A stretch of DNA of 37,131 nt from JBECKQ01 sp040235375 (GTDB lineage: Bacteria > Planctomycetota > Phycisphaerae > UBA1845), in assembly GCA_040235375.1 (NCBI GenBank), contig JBECKQ010000065.1, positions 1 through 37,131 on the forward strand, written 5' to 3'. Shown here piece by piece: positions 6,680 through 15,205 of this stretch. The notes beneath the pieces are model-generated. The model was not told the DNA's origin and did not search any database. It saw only the letters and a program-made list of their open reading frames with translations. The stretch's first letter is position 1; each line of letters begins with the position of its first letter. The position numbers and the translations under genes were made by a program.

Positions 6680-7768
6680 ATGTCGCCCGTTGCCCGATCA
6701 CGTTCCCGCCGGCAATCCCTGTCGACGGAAGACCTCAATGTCCTCAGCACCAGTAACCTGCCCGGCCCGCACCAGGTCAAACGGGACCTGCCGTCAGAAA
6801 CCGCTTCCCAGCAGACCGTCATCGAGAGCCGTTCGGCAATCCGACGGATCCTGAGCGGCGAGGACAAACGACTGTTCGTCATGGTCGGGCCGTGCTCGAT
6901 TCACGACGAGGCCGCGGCCCTCGAGTACGCCGAACGGCTCAACGCCCTCCGCCGCGAGCTCGAGGACCGGCTGTGCATCGTCATGCGCGTCTATTTCGAA
7001 AAGCCGCGTACGACCGTCGGCTGGAAAGGGCTGATCAACGACCCGCACCTCGACGACTCGTTCGACATGGCCGCCGGCATCCGCATCGCCCGGCGAATCC
7101 TCCTGCGCGTCACCGAGATGGGACTGCCCGCCGGCACCGAGCTGCTCGATCCCATCACGCCGCAGTATCTCGCCGATCTTCTGACCTGGGCGGCGATCGG
7201 CGCCCGTACGACCGAGTCGCAGACTCACCGGCAGATGGCGAGCGGACTGTCGATGCCTGTCGGGTACAAGAACGGCACCGACGGCAGCTTGCAGACCGCG
7301 ATCGATGCCCTGGCCACCGCCGGACAACCGCACAGTTTCCTGGGCATCGACCAGGAAGGCGTCACGGCCATCATCCGCACGCGCGGCAATCCGTGGGGGC
7401 ACCTGATCCTCCGCGGCGGGCGCAGCGGCCCCAACTACGCCGCGGAGACGATCAACGGGGCCATCGTCGCGCTGAAGAAGGCGCAGCTCACTCCGCGATT
7501 GATGGTGGACTGCAGCCACGCCAACTCCGGCAAGAAATCCGCGAACCAGGCGAAAGTCTGGCGCGCGGTCCTGAAACAACGCCTGGACGGCAACCCTGCG
7601 CTCATCGGCATGATGCTCGAGAGCAATCTCTTCGAAGGCGCTCAGAAGCTCAACGGCGATCCGACGACGCTGCGATACGGCGTGTCGATCACCGACGAAT
7701 GCATAGGCTGGTCCGAAACCGAGGTGCTTCTCCGCGAGGCGCACGCCCGCATGGGGCAAGGCGTCTGA
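6680..7768 (+). CDS. 3-deoxy-7-phosphoheptulonate (DAHP) synthase, class I
   Basis: A 362-residue enzyme joining phosphoenolpyruvate and erythrose-4-phosphate, the first step of aromatic amino acid synthesis. ATG at 6680 is chosen: AAGGAG lies 6 nt upstream, whereas the longer in-frame start at 6593 would lie inside the leader terminator. Family motifs of the E. coli AroG/AroF/AroH type are clear: M-V-G-P-C-S-I-H-D, the E-K-P-R-T-T-V-G-W-K-G phosphate-binding segment, G-T-E-L-L-D-P, I-G-A-R-T-T-E-S-Q-T-H-R, G-Y-K-N-G-T-D-G and V-D-C-S-H-A-N-S-G-K. Length matches the family (~350). Which amino acid, if any, inhibits it cannot be read here. It is preceded by a leader peptide and attenuator, and its stop is 6 nt from the stop of the convergent cytochrome gene. 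Confidence 0.95.
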   Translation: MSPVARSRSRRQSLSTEDLNVLSTSNLPGPHQVKRDLPSETASQQTVIESRSAIRRILSGEDKRLFVMVGPCSIHDEAAALEYAERLNALRRELEDRLCIVMRVYFEKPRTTVGWKGLINDPHLDDSFDMAAGIRIARRILLRVTEMGLPAGTELLDPITPQYLADLLTWAAIGARTTESQTHRQMASGLSMPVGYKNGTDGSLQTAIDALATAGQPHSFLGIDQEGVTAIIRTRGNPWGHLILRGGRSGPNYAAETINGAIVALKKAQLTPRLMVDCSHANSGKKSANQAKVWRAVLKQRLDGNPALIGMMLESNLFEGAQKLNGDPTTLRYGVSITDECIGWSETEVLLREAHARMGQGV

Positions 7769-7774
7769 TCGCGT

Positions 7775-9829
7775 TCAGGGCTCCGGCGGCGGCGATCCGT
7801 TCCCATCGGCCTTGCGCGCATCGCCGTCGGCAGTCTGCGCGACGCTGCCGTGGACGGTCATTTGCGGTCCTGCGGGATGCTCCTCGTCGTACAGCTCCTT
7901 GGGCATCTTGCCGGACATCCAGGCGGGATTCATCGGCGCAACCGCGGGCCGGAAGACCGTGCCGTAGATGTGCCACACGAAAATGGCAAGCGTTGCCAGC
8001 CAGGCCTCGTAGTAGTGAATGACGAGGGCGACCTGCAACGTCCCTTTGGGAACGTAGGGGGCGATCTCGTTTTGGAACCAGAGCATCAGGCCGGTCACGG
8101 ACATCAGGACGGCGCCCCAGGCCAGCGCCCAGTACTCCGCCTTCTCCATGTAGCTGAACCGCCCGAACTGCGCCCGGTTCGGCCGCAGGCCGAGGAAGTG
8201 CATGGCGTTCTCCATCACGTCGGCAACGTCCTTCCGGGTGGCGACCATGTCGCGCATCAAGTGACGCCCGCGGGGGCCGAACAGATACACGACGTGCCAG
8301 AAGGACACGAAGATCAGGACCGAGCCCGCCACGCGATGAATGATCCCCCGGACGGTGAAGCCCCGGTCCCAGCCGAACAGGACGACCGACCACCACGCCT
8401 GGTCGTACCTCAACGCGAACCCGGTGATGACCAGCACGATGAACGACAGCATCAGCACCCAGTGCTGGACGACCTCGCTGGTGTTCATGCGAACCACGAA
8501 AGGCCTGCGCACCATGTCTCTCGCGCTGCTGAACCAGTCGCCGAAGTCGTGCAGCACCATCAAACCGATCGTGACAGCAATGAAGACAATGTAGAAGACT
8601 GTAAAGAAATGGGCCCACCCCGTCGTGATTCCCGCCCCCGTCTGGTGAATCCGCAGATGCGCTACCTGCGGCGATATTCCCGGGTGGCATCGCCCGCACG
8701 TTCGTTGAAGATTGCCCGGGTAGACCGACGAAGTCGGATCCGTAGAGGGCAGCACACGGTGGGCGCCGTGACAGGAGGCGCAGTTGGCGACCAGCGTGTC
8801 ACCCGCTTTCGCCTGCAATCCGTGATAGCTGCTCGCGTACGTGTTCAGTCGTCCGCCCGGCAATCCGTAGCGCTGGCTGAGCACGACCGAGTCGTGACAG
8901 GGCGAGCACGTCGCCACCGCGACCTGCGCGGGACTCACCGGCGAACGTGGATCGGCGACGGGGAAGATGCCGTGTTCGCCATGGCAGCGCGTGCACACCG
9001 GCGCCGTCACCTCGCCGCCGGCCACAAGCTGCCCGTGAATGCCCTCCCAGTACCTCTCGGCAACCACCTCATGACATCGCCCGCATGTCTTGGGAATGTT
9101 GAAGTAGTAGATCGACGAGTCCGCCGTGGAAGGCCCGAGGATGAGGTGGGCGCTGCGCTTGCCGTCCGGAGCAGTGCCGTCGTGGCAGTCCTCGCAAGTG
9201 GCCGCAACGGGCTGCCCCGGCCTCATGACGACACCATGCACGCTCACCCGATAGACTTTGACGAACGACGCGGACAACTCGTAGTACTTCTTCGCCAGGT
9301 TGAGGTTCTCGTGACAGCGACGGCAGGTGTCCGGAAGCCACAGCGGGCTGACGTGCGAACGGGGATCGGAAGCCGGCAGTATGTCATGAGCGCCGTGACA
9401 CTGCCAGCATTTCGGAATGTCCGGATTCTCGCCCACGATTCCCGGCCCGTGCATCTTGTACAGCGCCGCCGCCTCCTCGTGACATGTGCCGCAATCCACC
9501 GGTGGAAGGTGCGTCGGGTGAGGCGGCGTCTTGGCCGGCAGTGTCGCGGGCACCGATAGCTTCTCAATCCCCGTGTGGCAGTCGGTGCAATCGAGGTCCC
9601 CATGCACCGAGTCTTTGAACGGCACAACCTCGGTGGGCACGGCCGGAACCTGCACGGCACGATGGCAGAACAGGCATTTCGCCGTATCCGGTGTCCCCGC
9701 CATCGCTTCCGCCGACTGCGCTTCGGTCACCGGCAGGGTGGTAGTCTGCCCCTCCGCCTGCACCAGCCCGGTGGCTGCTCCAAGGAGTAGAAGGATTGAT
9801 GCCGTTGACTGCACTGCGCTTGCGATCAT
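7775..9829 (-). CDS. Undecahaem cytochrome c fused to a cytochrome b-type membrane domain
   Basis: A 684-residue protein. ATG at 9829 is chosen because GAGGG lies 7 nt upstream. Residues 1-25 are a signal peptide. The region up to ~395 contains eleven C-x-x-C-H haem c motifs (CLFCH, CTDCH, CGTCH, CWQCH, CRRCH, CEDCH, CGRCH, CTRCH, CSPCH, CASCH, CGRCH) and many extra His that can serve as sixth ligands. Residues ~405-625 hold about five hydrophobic helices with conserved His (Q-H-W, I-H-R-V-A, F-W-H-V-V, I-H-Y-Y-E-A-W, V-W-H-I-Y-G), as in b561/FdnI-type di-haem subunits. The C-terminal tail is cytoplasm-like and polar. Likely role: passing electrons between the quinone pool and extracytoplasmic partners. 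Direction and partner are unknown, and no catalytic subunit is nearby. Separate NapC/FdnI-like and multihaem subunits are usual; a single-chain fusion is less common. Confidence 0.9.
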   Translation of the reverse strand: MIASAVQSTASILLLLGAATGLVQAEGQTTTLPVTEAQSAEAMAGTPDTAKCLFCHRAVQVPAVPTEVVPFKDSVHGDLDCTDCHTGIEKLSVPATLPAKTPPHPTHLPPVDCGTCHEEAAALYKMHGPGIVGENPDIPKCWQCHGAHDILPASDPRSHVSPLWLPDTCRRCHENLNLAKKYYELSASFVKVYRVSVHGVVMRPGQPVAATCEDCHDGTAPDGKRSAHLILGPSTADSSIYYFNIPKTCGRCHEVVAERYWEGIHGQLVAGGEVTAPVCTRCHGEHGIFPVADPRSPVSPAQVAVATCSPCHDSVVLSQRYGLPGGRLNTYASSYHGLQAKAGDTLVANCASCHGAHRVLPSTDPTSSVYPGNLQRTCGRCHPGISPQVAHLRIHQTGAGITTGWAHFFTVFYIVFIAVTIGLMVLHDFGDWFSSARDMVRRPFVVRMNTSEVVQHWVLMLSFIVLVITGFALRYDQAWWSVVLFGWDRGFTVRGIIHRVAGSVLIFVSFWHVVYLFGPRGRHLMRDMVATRKDVADVMENAMHFLGLRPNRAQFGRFSYMEKAEYWALAWGAVLMSVTGLMLWFQNEIAPYVPKGTLQVALVIHYYEAWLATLAIFVWHIYGTVFRPAVAPMNPAWMSGKMPKELYDEEHPAGPQMTVHGSVAQTADGDARKADGNGSPPPEP

Positions 9830-10414
9830 TGGATAGCCCTCATCCAACGAGTGGTCGATGCGGATGCCTGCCGGCTGAGCGCATCATGGTGACTCGACCT
9901 GCCGCCGTGAAGCCGACAAATCGAGCGGTTGCTGTCGTCACTGTCGCTCGCCGCGTGCCGGCTGTCGTTCGGGTTGTCGGTCTCGGCGAAGGATGCATGG
10001 CCGTCGTCCGACCGCCAGACGACGGGCCGTGCAGCCCGAAACAATCATTCTCTTCAAAACGGACTGGCACAGACTGTTCCCGGCGCGGCCAAGCCTGACA
10101 TCCCTGGTGGACTGTGATGGTATCACGCAGTGCATCCAGGGGTTTCGTGGGACATCACGAAGGTTCCCCCAATCGAGATTAGGAATTCCTCCGAGCCCGG
10201 CCACAGACAGTTTCCTTCCCAGGTTGACGCCGCGGTCGTCCGGTGATTCACTATACGGGGTTGGAGTGCCGAACCAAGGCCGCGGCCTCCGATTCCACAG
10301 ACCCAGACGATTCTAGGGCAGCCGACACAGCGGCCCGATGTCCAACACGCCGTTTGGGAATGCCGGATGCTTGTCAGTATCGATCCGTGTCACATCAAAT
10401 GAAAGAACGAAGTT
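9830..10414. other. Intergenic region between divergent genes
   Basis: 585 nt with short frames on both strands but none with a ribosome site or recognisable protein. It must hold the promoter of the cytochrome gene (left) and of the beta-helix gene (right). A weak candidate for the latter is TTGACG (10224-10229) and CACTAT (10249-10254) with a long 19-nt spacer, which would leave a ~150-nt untranslated leader. I see no further structure in it. Confidence 0.4.
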
Positions 10415-12304
10415 ATGGGGAAAAAGCAAGCTTCTATCACGTCCGCGGAACACCTTGTCCTGGCGCTGCTGGTGGCGCTGTGCAGCACGGCTGCGACCTT
10501 CGGTCAGCTCTGCCCGAGCGAACCTCCGGAGTCCATACGGCTGACCATGCCCACCCGCATGATCAACGACAAGTCTCTCACCCTCCGGGCCGACCTGCTG
10601 GATCGATGGGGCCGAATTGCCTGGCGCCAGTGGGATCTCTTCGGAACGGTCAGCGCCGTACGGGTCGCCGACCAGACTTCCATCCCTCTTTCCATCGTGC
10701 TGTTTGACACGCACGACGGAGTCCCCCCTGCGGACTCTATCCACTTCTTCAACGGCGTCGGCTGCGTGACGATCACGCTCGACGATGGAGCCGCCGTGCC
10801 CGCGGGAGACATCGAAGTAGCCGTGTCGGTAAGCGGGTCGGCGGGCGGCGTTCCCTATTCGCTGCTCGCGTCGAAAGTGGTCACCGTTCTTGACAATCCG
10901 ACGATGCGAACGATCTCCGGCACGTTGACGGGCGCCGATCTGACCTGGAGCGCAAGCGACGGCGTGATTCACCTGGTCGATGATGCCTACGTCGCAACGG
11001 GCGACACGCTGGCGATCGAGCCGGGCACGCTGATCATGGTTGAGCCGGGTGCTCCCGCCGACGGCACTCTGGTTTACGTGCAGGGCGCGGTACAGGCGGT
11101 GGGCACGGCCGACGACCCCATATTCTTCTTCCCTGCCGCGGGTCCACCCGCCATGCACTTGATGTTTAGATGCACGGACCCCGCCTACAACCCGGATGCG
11201 TGGCGCGGCGTTTTTCATGACGGCTCCGGAACTTCCACCTATTCGTACGTCATCCTGACTGGCGCAGGCAACGGCTCAATCGAAGGCCATATCCGGCCGC
11301 CGGTGCTGCGATTCACGGGTGCTCATTCCTTCACCGTCAGCGATTCAGTGCTCGCCTACAACAACGGCAAAGTGATGCACGGCGCTGGCAGCGGCACCTA
11401 CACGGTGGCCGACAGCCTCATTTCCCAGTGTGGGCACGGTGGCGAGTGGGCGGGTACGGGCGCCTACACGCTCGACGTCCATGACACGTGGTACACGGGG
11501 ATCGGCTTTGGAGCCCGATCATGCCCGAGCGGCGGCTCTGCCAAGGACGGCGACGGCATGAACATCCGGGCCAGCATTCCCGCTTTCGGAGCAGTCAACA
11601 AGTCAGTGACCCGTTGCATCTTCGCCGACGGCGGAGACGATGGGCTCGACATTTCTTATACGTCGCCGGTGATCGCGGACTGCATTTTCTGGAATCTCGT
11701 CGACAAGGGATGCTCGCTCGAAGGGACGGGCCAGCTTCCCATTCTCACGAACCTGTTGATGTTCGATGTGAAGAACGCCGTTGACGGGCACTCCAATCAG
11801 ACGCCGCCGGGAAGCGTCTACCAGGCGACGTACTGCACGTTCGACGCGCGCGAACATCAGTTGGTTCGCGTCGTGGCCGGTACGCAGGTGAACCAATGCA
11901 TCGCCTGGCCGCTGCTCCTCGATACCTGCACAGGGGGCGGAATCAACTACTGTTACGTCGGACTGGAATCGAGTATGGCCTGCGGGGTGGGTAACGTGGC
12001 CGCTGACCCTCTGTACGTCAGCCGTGCGGATTACGACTACCGGCTCGCCCTCGATTCTCCGGCGCGGTGGGCTGGGCCGGCCGGGGAGCAGGTTGGCTGG
12101 CTTGGTTTTCCCGCACCTTTCATCGCCGGCGACCACGACGATGACGGCGATCTGGATTTGGCTGACCACGATTCGTTTTCGGCGTGCATGTCGGGACCAG
12201 CCGTCGCTGCCGCAACGGGATGCGGATGCTCTGATTTTGACGGCAATGGAACCGTGGACCTGCTGGACTGGGCCGCGCTTCAGGAAGGCTTTGGCTCGAA
12301 CTAG
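10415..12304 (+). CDS. Secreted right-handed beta-helix protein with dockerin-like C-terminus
   Basis: A 629-residue exported protein. M-G-K-K-Q starts a signal peptide whose hydrophobic stretch (L-V-L-A-L-L-V-A-L) ends near residue 30; a purine-rich GAAAGAACGAAG sequence precedes the ATG. Residues ~35-170 are a beta-rich domain of unknown family. Residues ~175-520 resemble a parallel beta-helix: repeated short strands such as H-S-F-T-V-S-D-S-V-L-A-Y-N-N-G and V-T-R-C-I-F-A-D-G-G-D-D-G-L-D-I-S. This fold is common in polysaccharide-binding or lyase-like proteins; no catalytic residues are assigned. Residues ~572-629 are a dockerin-like pair of Ca loops with the linker Cys pattern (A-C-M-S-G-P, then G-C-G-C-S-D). 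The substrate is unknown. Confidence 0.82.
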   Translation: MGKKQASITSAEHLVLALLVALCSTAATFGQLCPSEPPESIRLTMPTRMINDKSLTLRADLLDRWGRIAWRQWDLFGTVSAVRVADQTSIPLSIVLFDTHDGVPPADSIHFFNGVGCVTITLDDGAAVPAGDIEVAVSVSGSAGGVPYSLLASKVVTVLDNPTMRTISGTLTGADLTWSASDGVIHLVDDAYVATGDTLAIEPGTLIMVEPGAPADGTLVYVQGAVQAVGTADDPIFFFPAAGPPAMHLMFRCTDPAYNPDAWRGVFHDGSGTSTYSYVILTGAGNGSIEGHIRPPVLRFTGAHSFTVSDSVLAYNNGKVMHGAGSGTYTVADSLISQCGHGGEWAGTGAYTLDVHDTWYTGIGFGARSCPSGGSAKDGDGMNIRASIPAFGAVNKSVTRCIFADGGDDGLDISYTSPVIADCIFWNLVDKGCSLEGTGQLPILTNLLMFDVKNAVDGHSNQTPPGSVYQATYCTFDAREHQLVRVVAGTQVNQCIAWPLLLDTCTGGGINYCYVGLESSMACGVGNVAADPLYVSRADYDYRLALDSPARWAGPAGEQVGWLGFPAPFIAGDHDDDGDLDLADHDSFSACMSGPAVAAATGCGCSDFDGNGTVDLLDWAALQEGFGSN

Positions 12305-12451
12305 CAAACGACGACGGTTCTGACCGTCTGCGCCAGACGGATGGCGGGCCAGTGCGCGAGTGGCAACGTGCCGGCCTCGAGTACTCCGCGTCCACATCGC
12401 ATGGTCGATCCGCAGCGGCACGGATAGAATAGAGCCGAAAGGCGGTGCGCC

Positions 12452-12841
12452 ATGCAATACGAACGACAGACTACCGGGAAAGTCAGTGACGTTGTCGGTC
12501 GGCTCGAACGCGCGGCCACGGAGCACGGCTTTGGCGTCCTCGGCACGATCGATCTGCGAGCCAAGATGGTCGAGAAGGGAGTGCCGTTTGACCGGGACTG
12601 CGTGATCGTCGAGGTCTGCAACCCGCACCAGGCCAAGGCCGTCCTCGATCAGAACCCGGCCATTTCAACGGCCCTGCCCTGCCGCATATCGGCCTACGAG
12701 CACGATGGCATCGTGACGGTCGCGACGTTGAAACCAACCCTTCTTCTGCAAATGTACGACGAATCAGCGTCGTTGGCTGCCGTCGCCACGGACGTGGAGA
12801 ACACGCTGATCGAAATCATCGATGCCGCCTGCCCGAAATGA
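12452..12841 (+). CDS. DUF302 family protein
   Basis: A 129-residue small cytoplasmic-looking protein. It has the DUF302 layout: an N-terminal strand (Y-E-R-Q-T-T-G-K-V-S-D-V-V), helix, then G-F-G-V-L-G-T-I-D-L-R-A-K-M-V-E-K-G, the conserved central V-I-V-E-V-C-N-P-H-Q-A-K-A-V-L segment, and a P-C-R-I-S-A-Y-E strand. The biochemical function of this family is not established. AAAGGCGG lies ~7 nt before the ATG. A -10-like TAGAAT sits at 12425-12430 with only a weak -35 (TGGTCG, 12402-12407), suggesting its own promoter. It converges on the membrane protein gene that ends at 12906. Confidence 0.9.
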   Translation: MQYERQTTGKVSDVVGRLERAATEHGFGVLGTIDLRAKMVEKGVPFDRDCVIVEVCNPHQAKAVLDQNPAISTALPCRISAYEHDGIVTVATLKPTLLLQMYDESASLAAVATDVENTLIEIIDAACPK

Positions 12842-12905
12842 TGACGAACGCCCGGCACGCCATTTCCGTTTGCGTCCGCGAGAGGTGATCGTTCACCCAC
12901 AGCTT

Positions 12906-13589
12906 TCACGCCGCAAGCGTGGTTCCCATGCGTCCGCCGAGCGCGGCCCCGCTGAGGAATATCGAGGACGCCGTGACCAGAAACGCCACGAGCGTCAGCT
13001 CCGGTGGGCCGACAGCCGCCAGCGAGAGGATGCCCAGAACGATGGCGCCCGCGCCGGCCAGGATCTGCGCCCCCGCAGACATTCCGACAAAATCCCGCGC
13101 GATCTCCTGCATCACGCGATGCCCGTCGGAACGCACGGCAAGCGAGTTCAACCGCGATACCACCCCGCTGCTGATGAACACGGTGCCGCCTAGCACGATC
13201 GCCGCCACGGCCTGAAGAACGCCAGGCTCCACCCGGAGCAATGCCAGCACGCCCAGCAGGATCACCGCTGCACCGCCCAGGAAGTCAACGCTGACGCCAC
13301 CCCCGAGTTCGGCGCCGGACACCGGCCCTCCATTCGTTTCCGCAAGAAGCTGGCGAAAGCGGGCACCCACCGCCCCGCCCTGTAGGACGAGCGCGCCTCC
13401 AATCGCGATTGCGGCCACCGGGCCCGTATATCGAGGGTCAATGCCCGCCAGTCCGAGGATCGCCAGCACGAGACCTCCGGCCCCGCCGATGGATTCGGCG
13501 ACCGAACCGCCGGTGACGATCCCCGCCGTCCGCCTGATCTCTCGCTCGCGTTCCGTCGCTCCATGCGCGGCGTAAGGTTGGCTTGCCAT
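12906..13589 (-). CDS. Small polytopic membrane protein of unknown function
   Basis: A 227-residue protein with about six hydrophobic, Gly/Ala-rich helices separated by short loops. Examples are G-G-L-V-L-A-I-L-G-L-A, A-A-V-I-L-L-G-V-L-A-L-L and A-G-A-I-V-L-G-I-L-S-L. The helices come in three similar pairs, each G-A-x-x-I-L-G-(I/V)-L-like, which suggests internal duplication. ATG at 13589 has AAGGAG 5 nt upstream, a good ribosome site. It lies 39 nt downstream of the GT4 glycosyltransferase on the same strand and may be co-transcribed with it. No function is recognised. Confidence 0.8.
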   Translation of the reverse strand: MASQPYAAHGATEREREIRRTAGIVTGGSVAESIGGAGGLVLAILGLAGIDPRYTGPVAAIAIGGALVLQGGAVGARFRQLLAETNGGPVSGAELGGGVSVDFLGGAAVILLGVLALLRVEPGVLQAVAAIVLGGTVFISSGVVSRLNSLAVRSDGHRVMQEIARDFVGMSAGAQILAGAGAIVLGILSLAAVGPPELTLVAFLVTASSIFLSGAALGGRMGTTLAA

Positions 13590-13628
13590 CTTGACTCCTT
13601 CTCTGCTTCCCCCCGAATGTGGCGCACA

Positions 13629-14861
13629 TCATGCCGGCTGCGCAACTCTTACCGGTTCCAGCCTCTGAGCTTCGGTTCGTGCCGGCCCTTCGAGCGCCGA
13701 CGCATACACCTTCTCCGTCGCTTGCGCGACCATGTCCCACGTGAAGCTGGCTTCCACTTCTCGCCGGCCGTTCCGTGCCAGGTTTTCGGCGAGCGCCCGA
13801 TCGGCGATCACCGTCCCCAGCCCCCAGGCCAGCGAGTCACGATCGTCCGAGACGACGAGCCCCGTATCCAGATGACGAATGAACTCGCCCGGCCCGCCGT
13901 TGCGGGTTGCAACGACCGGCTGCCGCGCGCACCACGCTTCGAGCACGACGATGCCAAACGGCTCGTTCCGGCTCGGCACGCAGACGGCGTCCGCGCTGCG
14001 GAACAGATTGACCAGATCGGCGCCGTTCCGGTGACCCGCAAAGCGCACCGAGTCGAACAGACCCATCTCACCTGCCCGCCGCTCCAACTCCGGGCGCATG
14101 TGACCGTCGCCGACGAAAACCACCTTCGCCCGCGGCACGTGACGAAGCACGTCCGGAACCGCTTCCAGCAGCAGGTCCGGACCCTTCTGCCACGCCAGGC
14201 GGCCGACGAACAGAACAAGCGTATCCCCTTCGTCGGCGGTCCAGCGAGACCGTACGCGGCTTCGTTCGAACTGCCCGTCAAAACGGTGAATGTCGACCCC
14301 GTTGTAGATCGAGGTGATTTTCTCGTCGGGAACGCCGTACAGCCGCTGCACCTCGGCTTTCAGCGCTCCGGATACACAGATCACCCGATCCGCCACGTAG
14401 GTGCCTTCCCACTCGACCTCGCCAATTCGGCAGGAATCGCCCCACGACGGCTGGTTGCCGCAACGCCCATACTCCGTCGAGTGCAGCGTCAGAACCGTGG
14501 GACGCTTCAGGTCGTTCTTGGCCTGCACCATCCCCTTGGCCGCCAGCCAGTCGTGTCCGTGCACGACGTCGAACGGGCGCCCGTAGAACCGCTCCGCCTC
14601 CACCAGCCGGGCGTTGAAGCTGTTGCCCATGCGGTCCATCTGCGTGACGAAGTCGGGATGGAGCTCGAAATCGCAACGGTGGTAGTGCACGCCGTCAATG
14701 CAGTCGTAAATCGACTGCAGCGCAGCTCGACGTGTGAACACATGCGGCTCGTGACCGCGCCGTTGCAGCGCGCTTGCCAGTTCGCTGACATGTTCGGCCA
14801 AGCCACCGCACGCGATCGAGTATCTACTTTCCCAGGAGAAGAGCGCAATCCTGTGCGGCAT
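13629..14861 (-). CDS. GT4 glycosyltransferase, probable glycogen/alpha-glucan synthase
   Basis: A 410-residue GT-B fold enzyme. ATG at 14861 is preferred over longer in-frame starts because it begins with the canonical first strand M-P-H-R-I-A-L-F-S-W-E and the Gly-rich donor loop (A-C-G-G-L-A-E-H-V). The N-terminal half has D-V-V-H-G-H-D-W-L-A; the C-terminal half has I-Y-N-G-V-D, F-V-G-R-L-A-W-Q-K-G and the E-P-F-G-I-V-V-L-E pattern (E-x7-E) that binds nucleotide-sugar phosphate in retaining GT4 enzymes. The neighbouring glycogen phosphorylase and phosphoglucomutase genes suggest alpha-glucan synthesis from a nucleotide-glucose donor. This is context inference, since GT4 covers many substrates. 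A 344-nt gap separates it from pgm, so it may have its own promoter. Confidence 0.88.
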   Translation of the reverse strand: MPHRIALFSWESRYSIACGGLAEHVSELASALQRRGHEPHVFTRRAALQSIYDCIDGVHYHRCDFELHPDFVTQMDRMGNSFNARLVEAERFYGRPFDVVHGHDWLAAKGMVQAKNDLKRPTVLTLHSTEYGRCGNQPSWGDSCRIGEVEWEGTYVADRVICVSGALKAEVQRLYGVPDEKITSIYNGVDIHRFDGQFERSRVRSRWTADEGDTLVLFVGRLAWQKGPDLLLEAVPDVLRHVPRAKVVFVGDGHMRPELERRAGEMGLFDSVRFAGHRNGADLVNLFRSADAVCVPSRNEPFGIVVLEAWCARQPVVATRNGGPGEFIRHLDTGLVVSDDRDSLAWGLGTVIADRALAENLARNGRREVEASFTWDMVAQATEKVYASALEGPARTEAQRLEPVRVAQPA

Positions 14862-15205
14862 CTCTATTGCCCGGAGATTATGGCGTCGCAAACCGCGAAC
14901 GCCGGCCTCGGATTCCCCCGCCTGCGACTCTGGCGCGAGGCGACAAAAACACGAATGCTCCCCTGATGACGCCGGCCTGGCTGCGCTGGTATGACACACG
15001 CGCGCCGGCACGTCCCCGCTGCTTCAGCCTGCGGTCAACAACCGCGACCGTAGCAATATAGCGCGCCGACTGCGCGCGACTATCGGAAAAAGTACTGAAA
15101 TGACGGTGGTTGCCGCCCGGTTACGGTGTAGGGTATTTGCAGGAGATGCGGGCGAACTCGAGGCGCCGACCAAACGCCGTGAAGCGCGCCGCTCTTCCTT
15201 AAGAA
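14862..15205. other. Intergenic region between pgm and the GT4 gene
   Basis: 344 nt without a supported gene. A GCGCGC-N5-GCGCGC inverted repeat at 15061-15077 and, on the minus strand, a -10-like TATATT (15060-15055) lie ~195 nt before the GT4 start, but no convincing -35 is present. It may contain the end of the pgm transcript and a weak internal promoter; neither is certain. Confidence 0.35.

Noticed and set aside
10065..10080. Sigma-54 promoter (TGGCAC) upstream of the beta-helix gene
   Set aside because: The GG is present but the required GC at the -12 position is not.
15061..15077. Terminator of pgm at the GCGCGC inverted repeat
   Set aside because: It is ~130 nt beyond the pgm stop and lacks a T-run on either strand.
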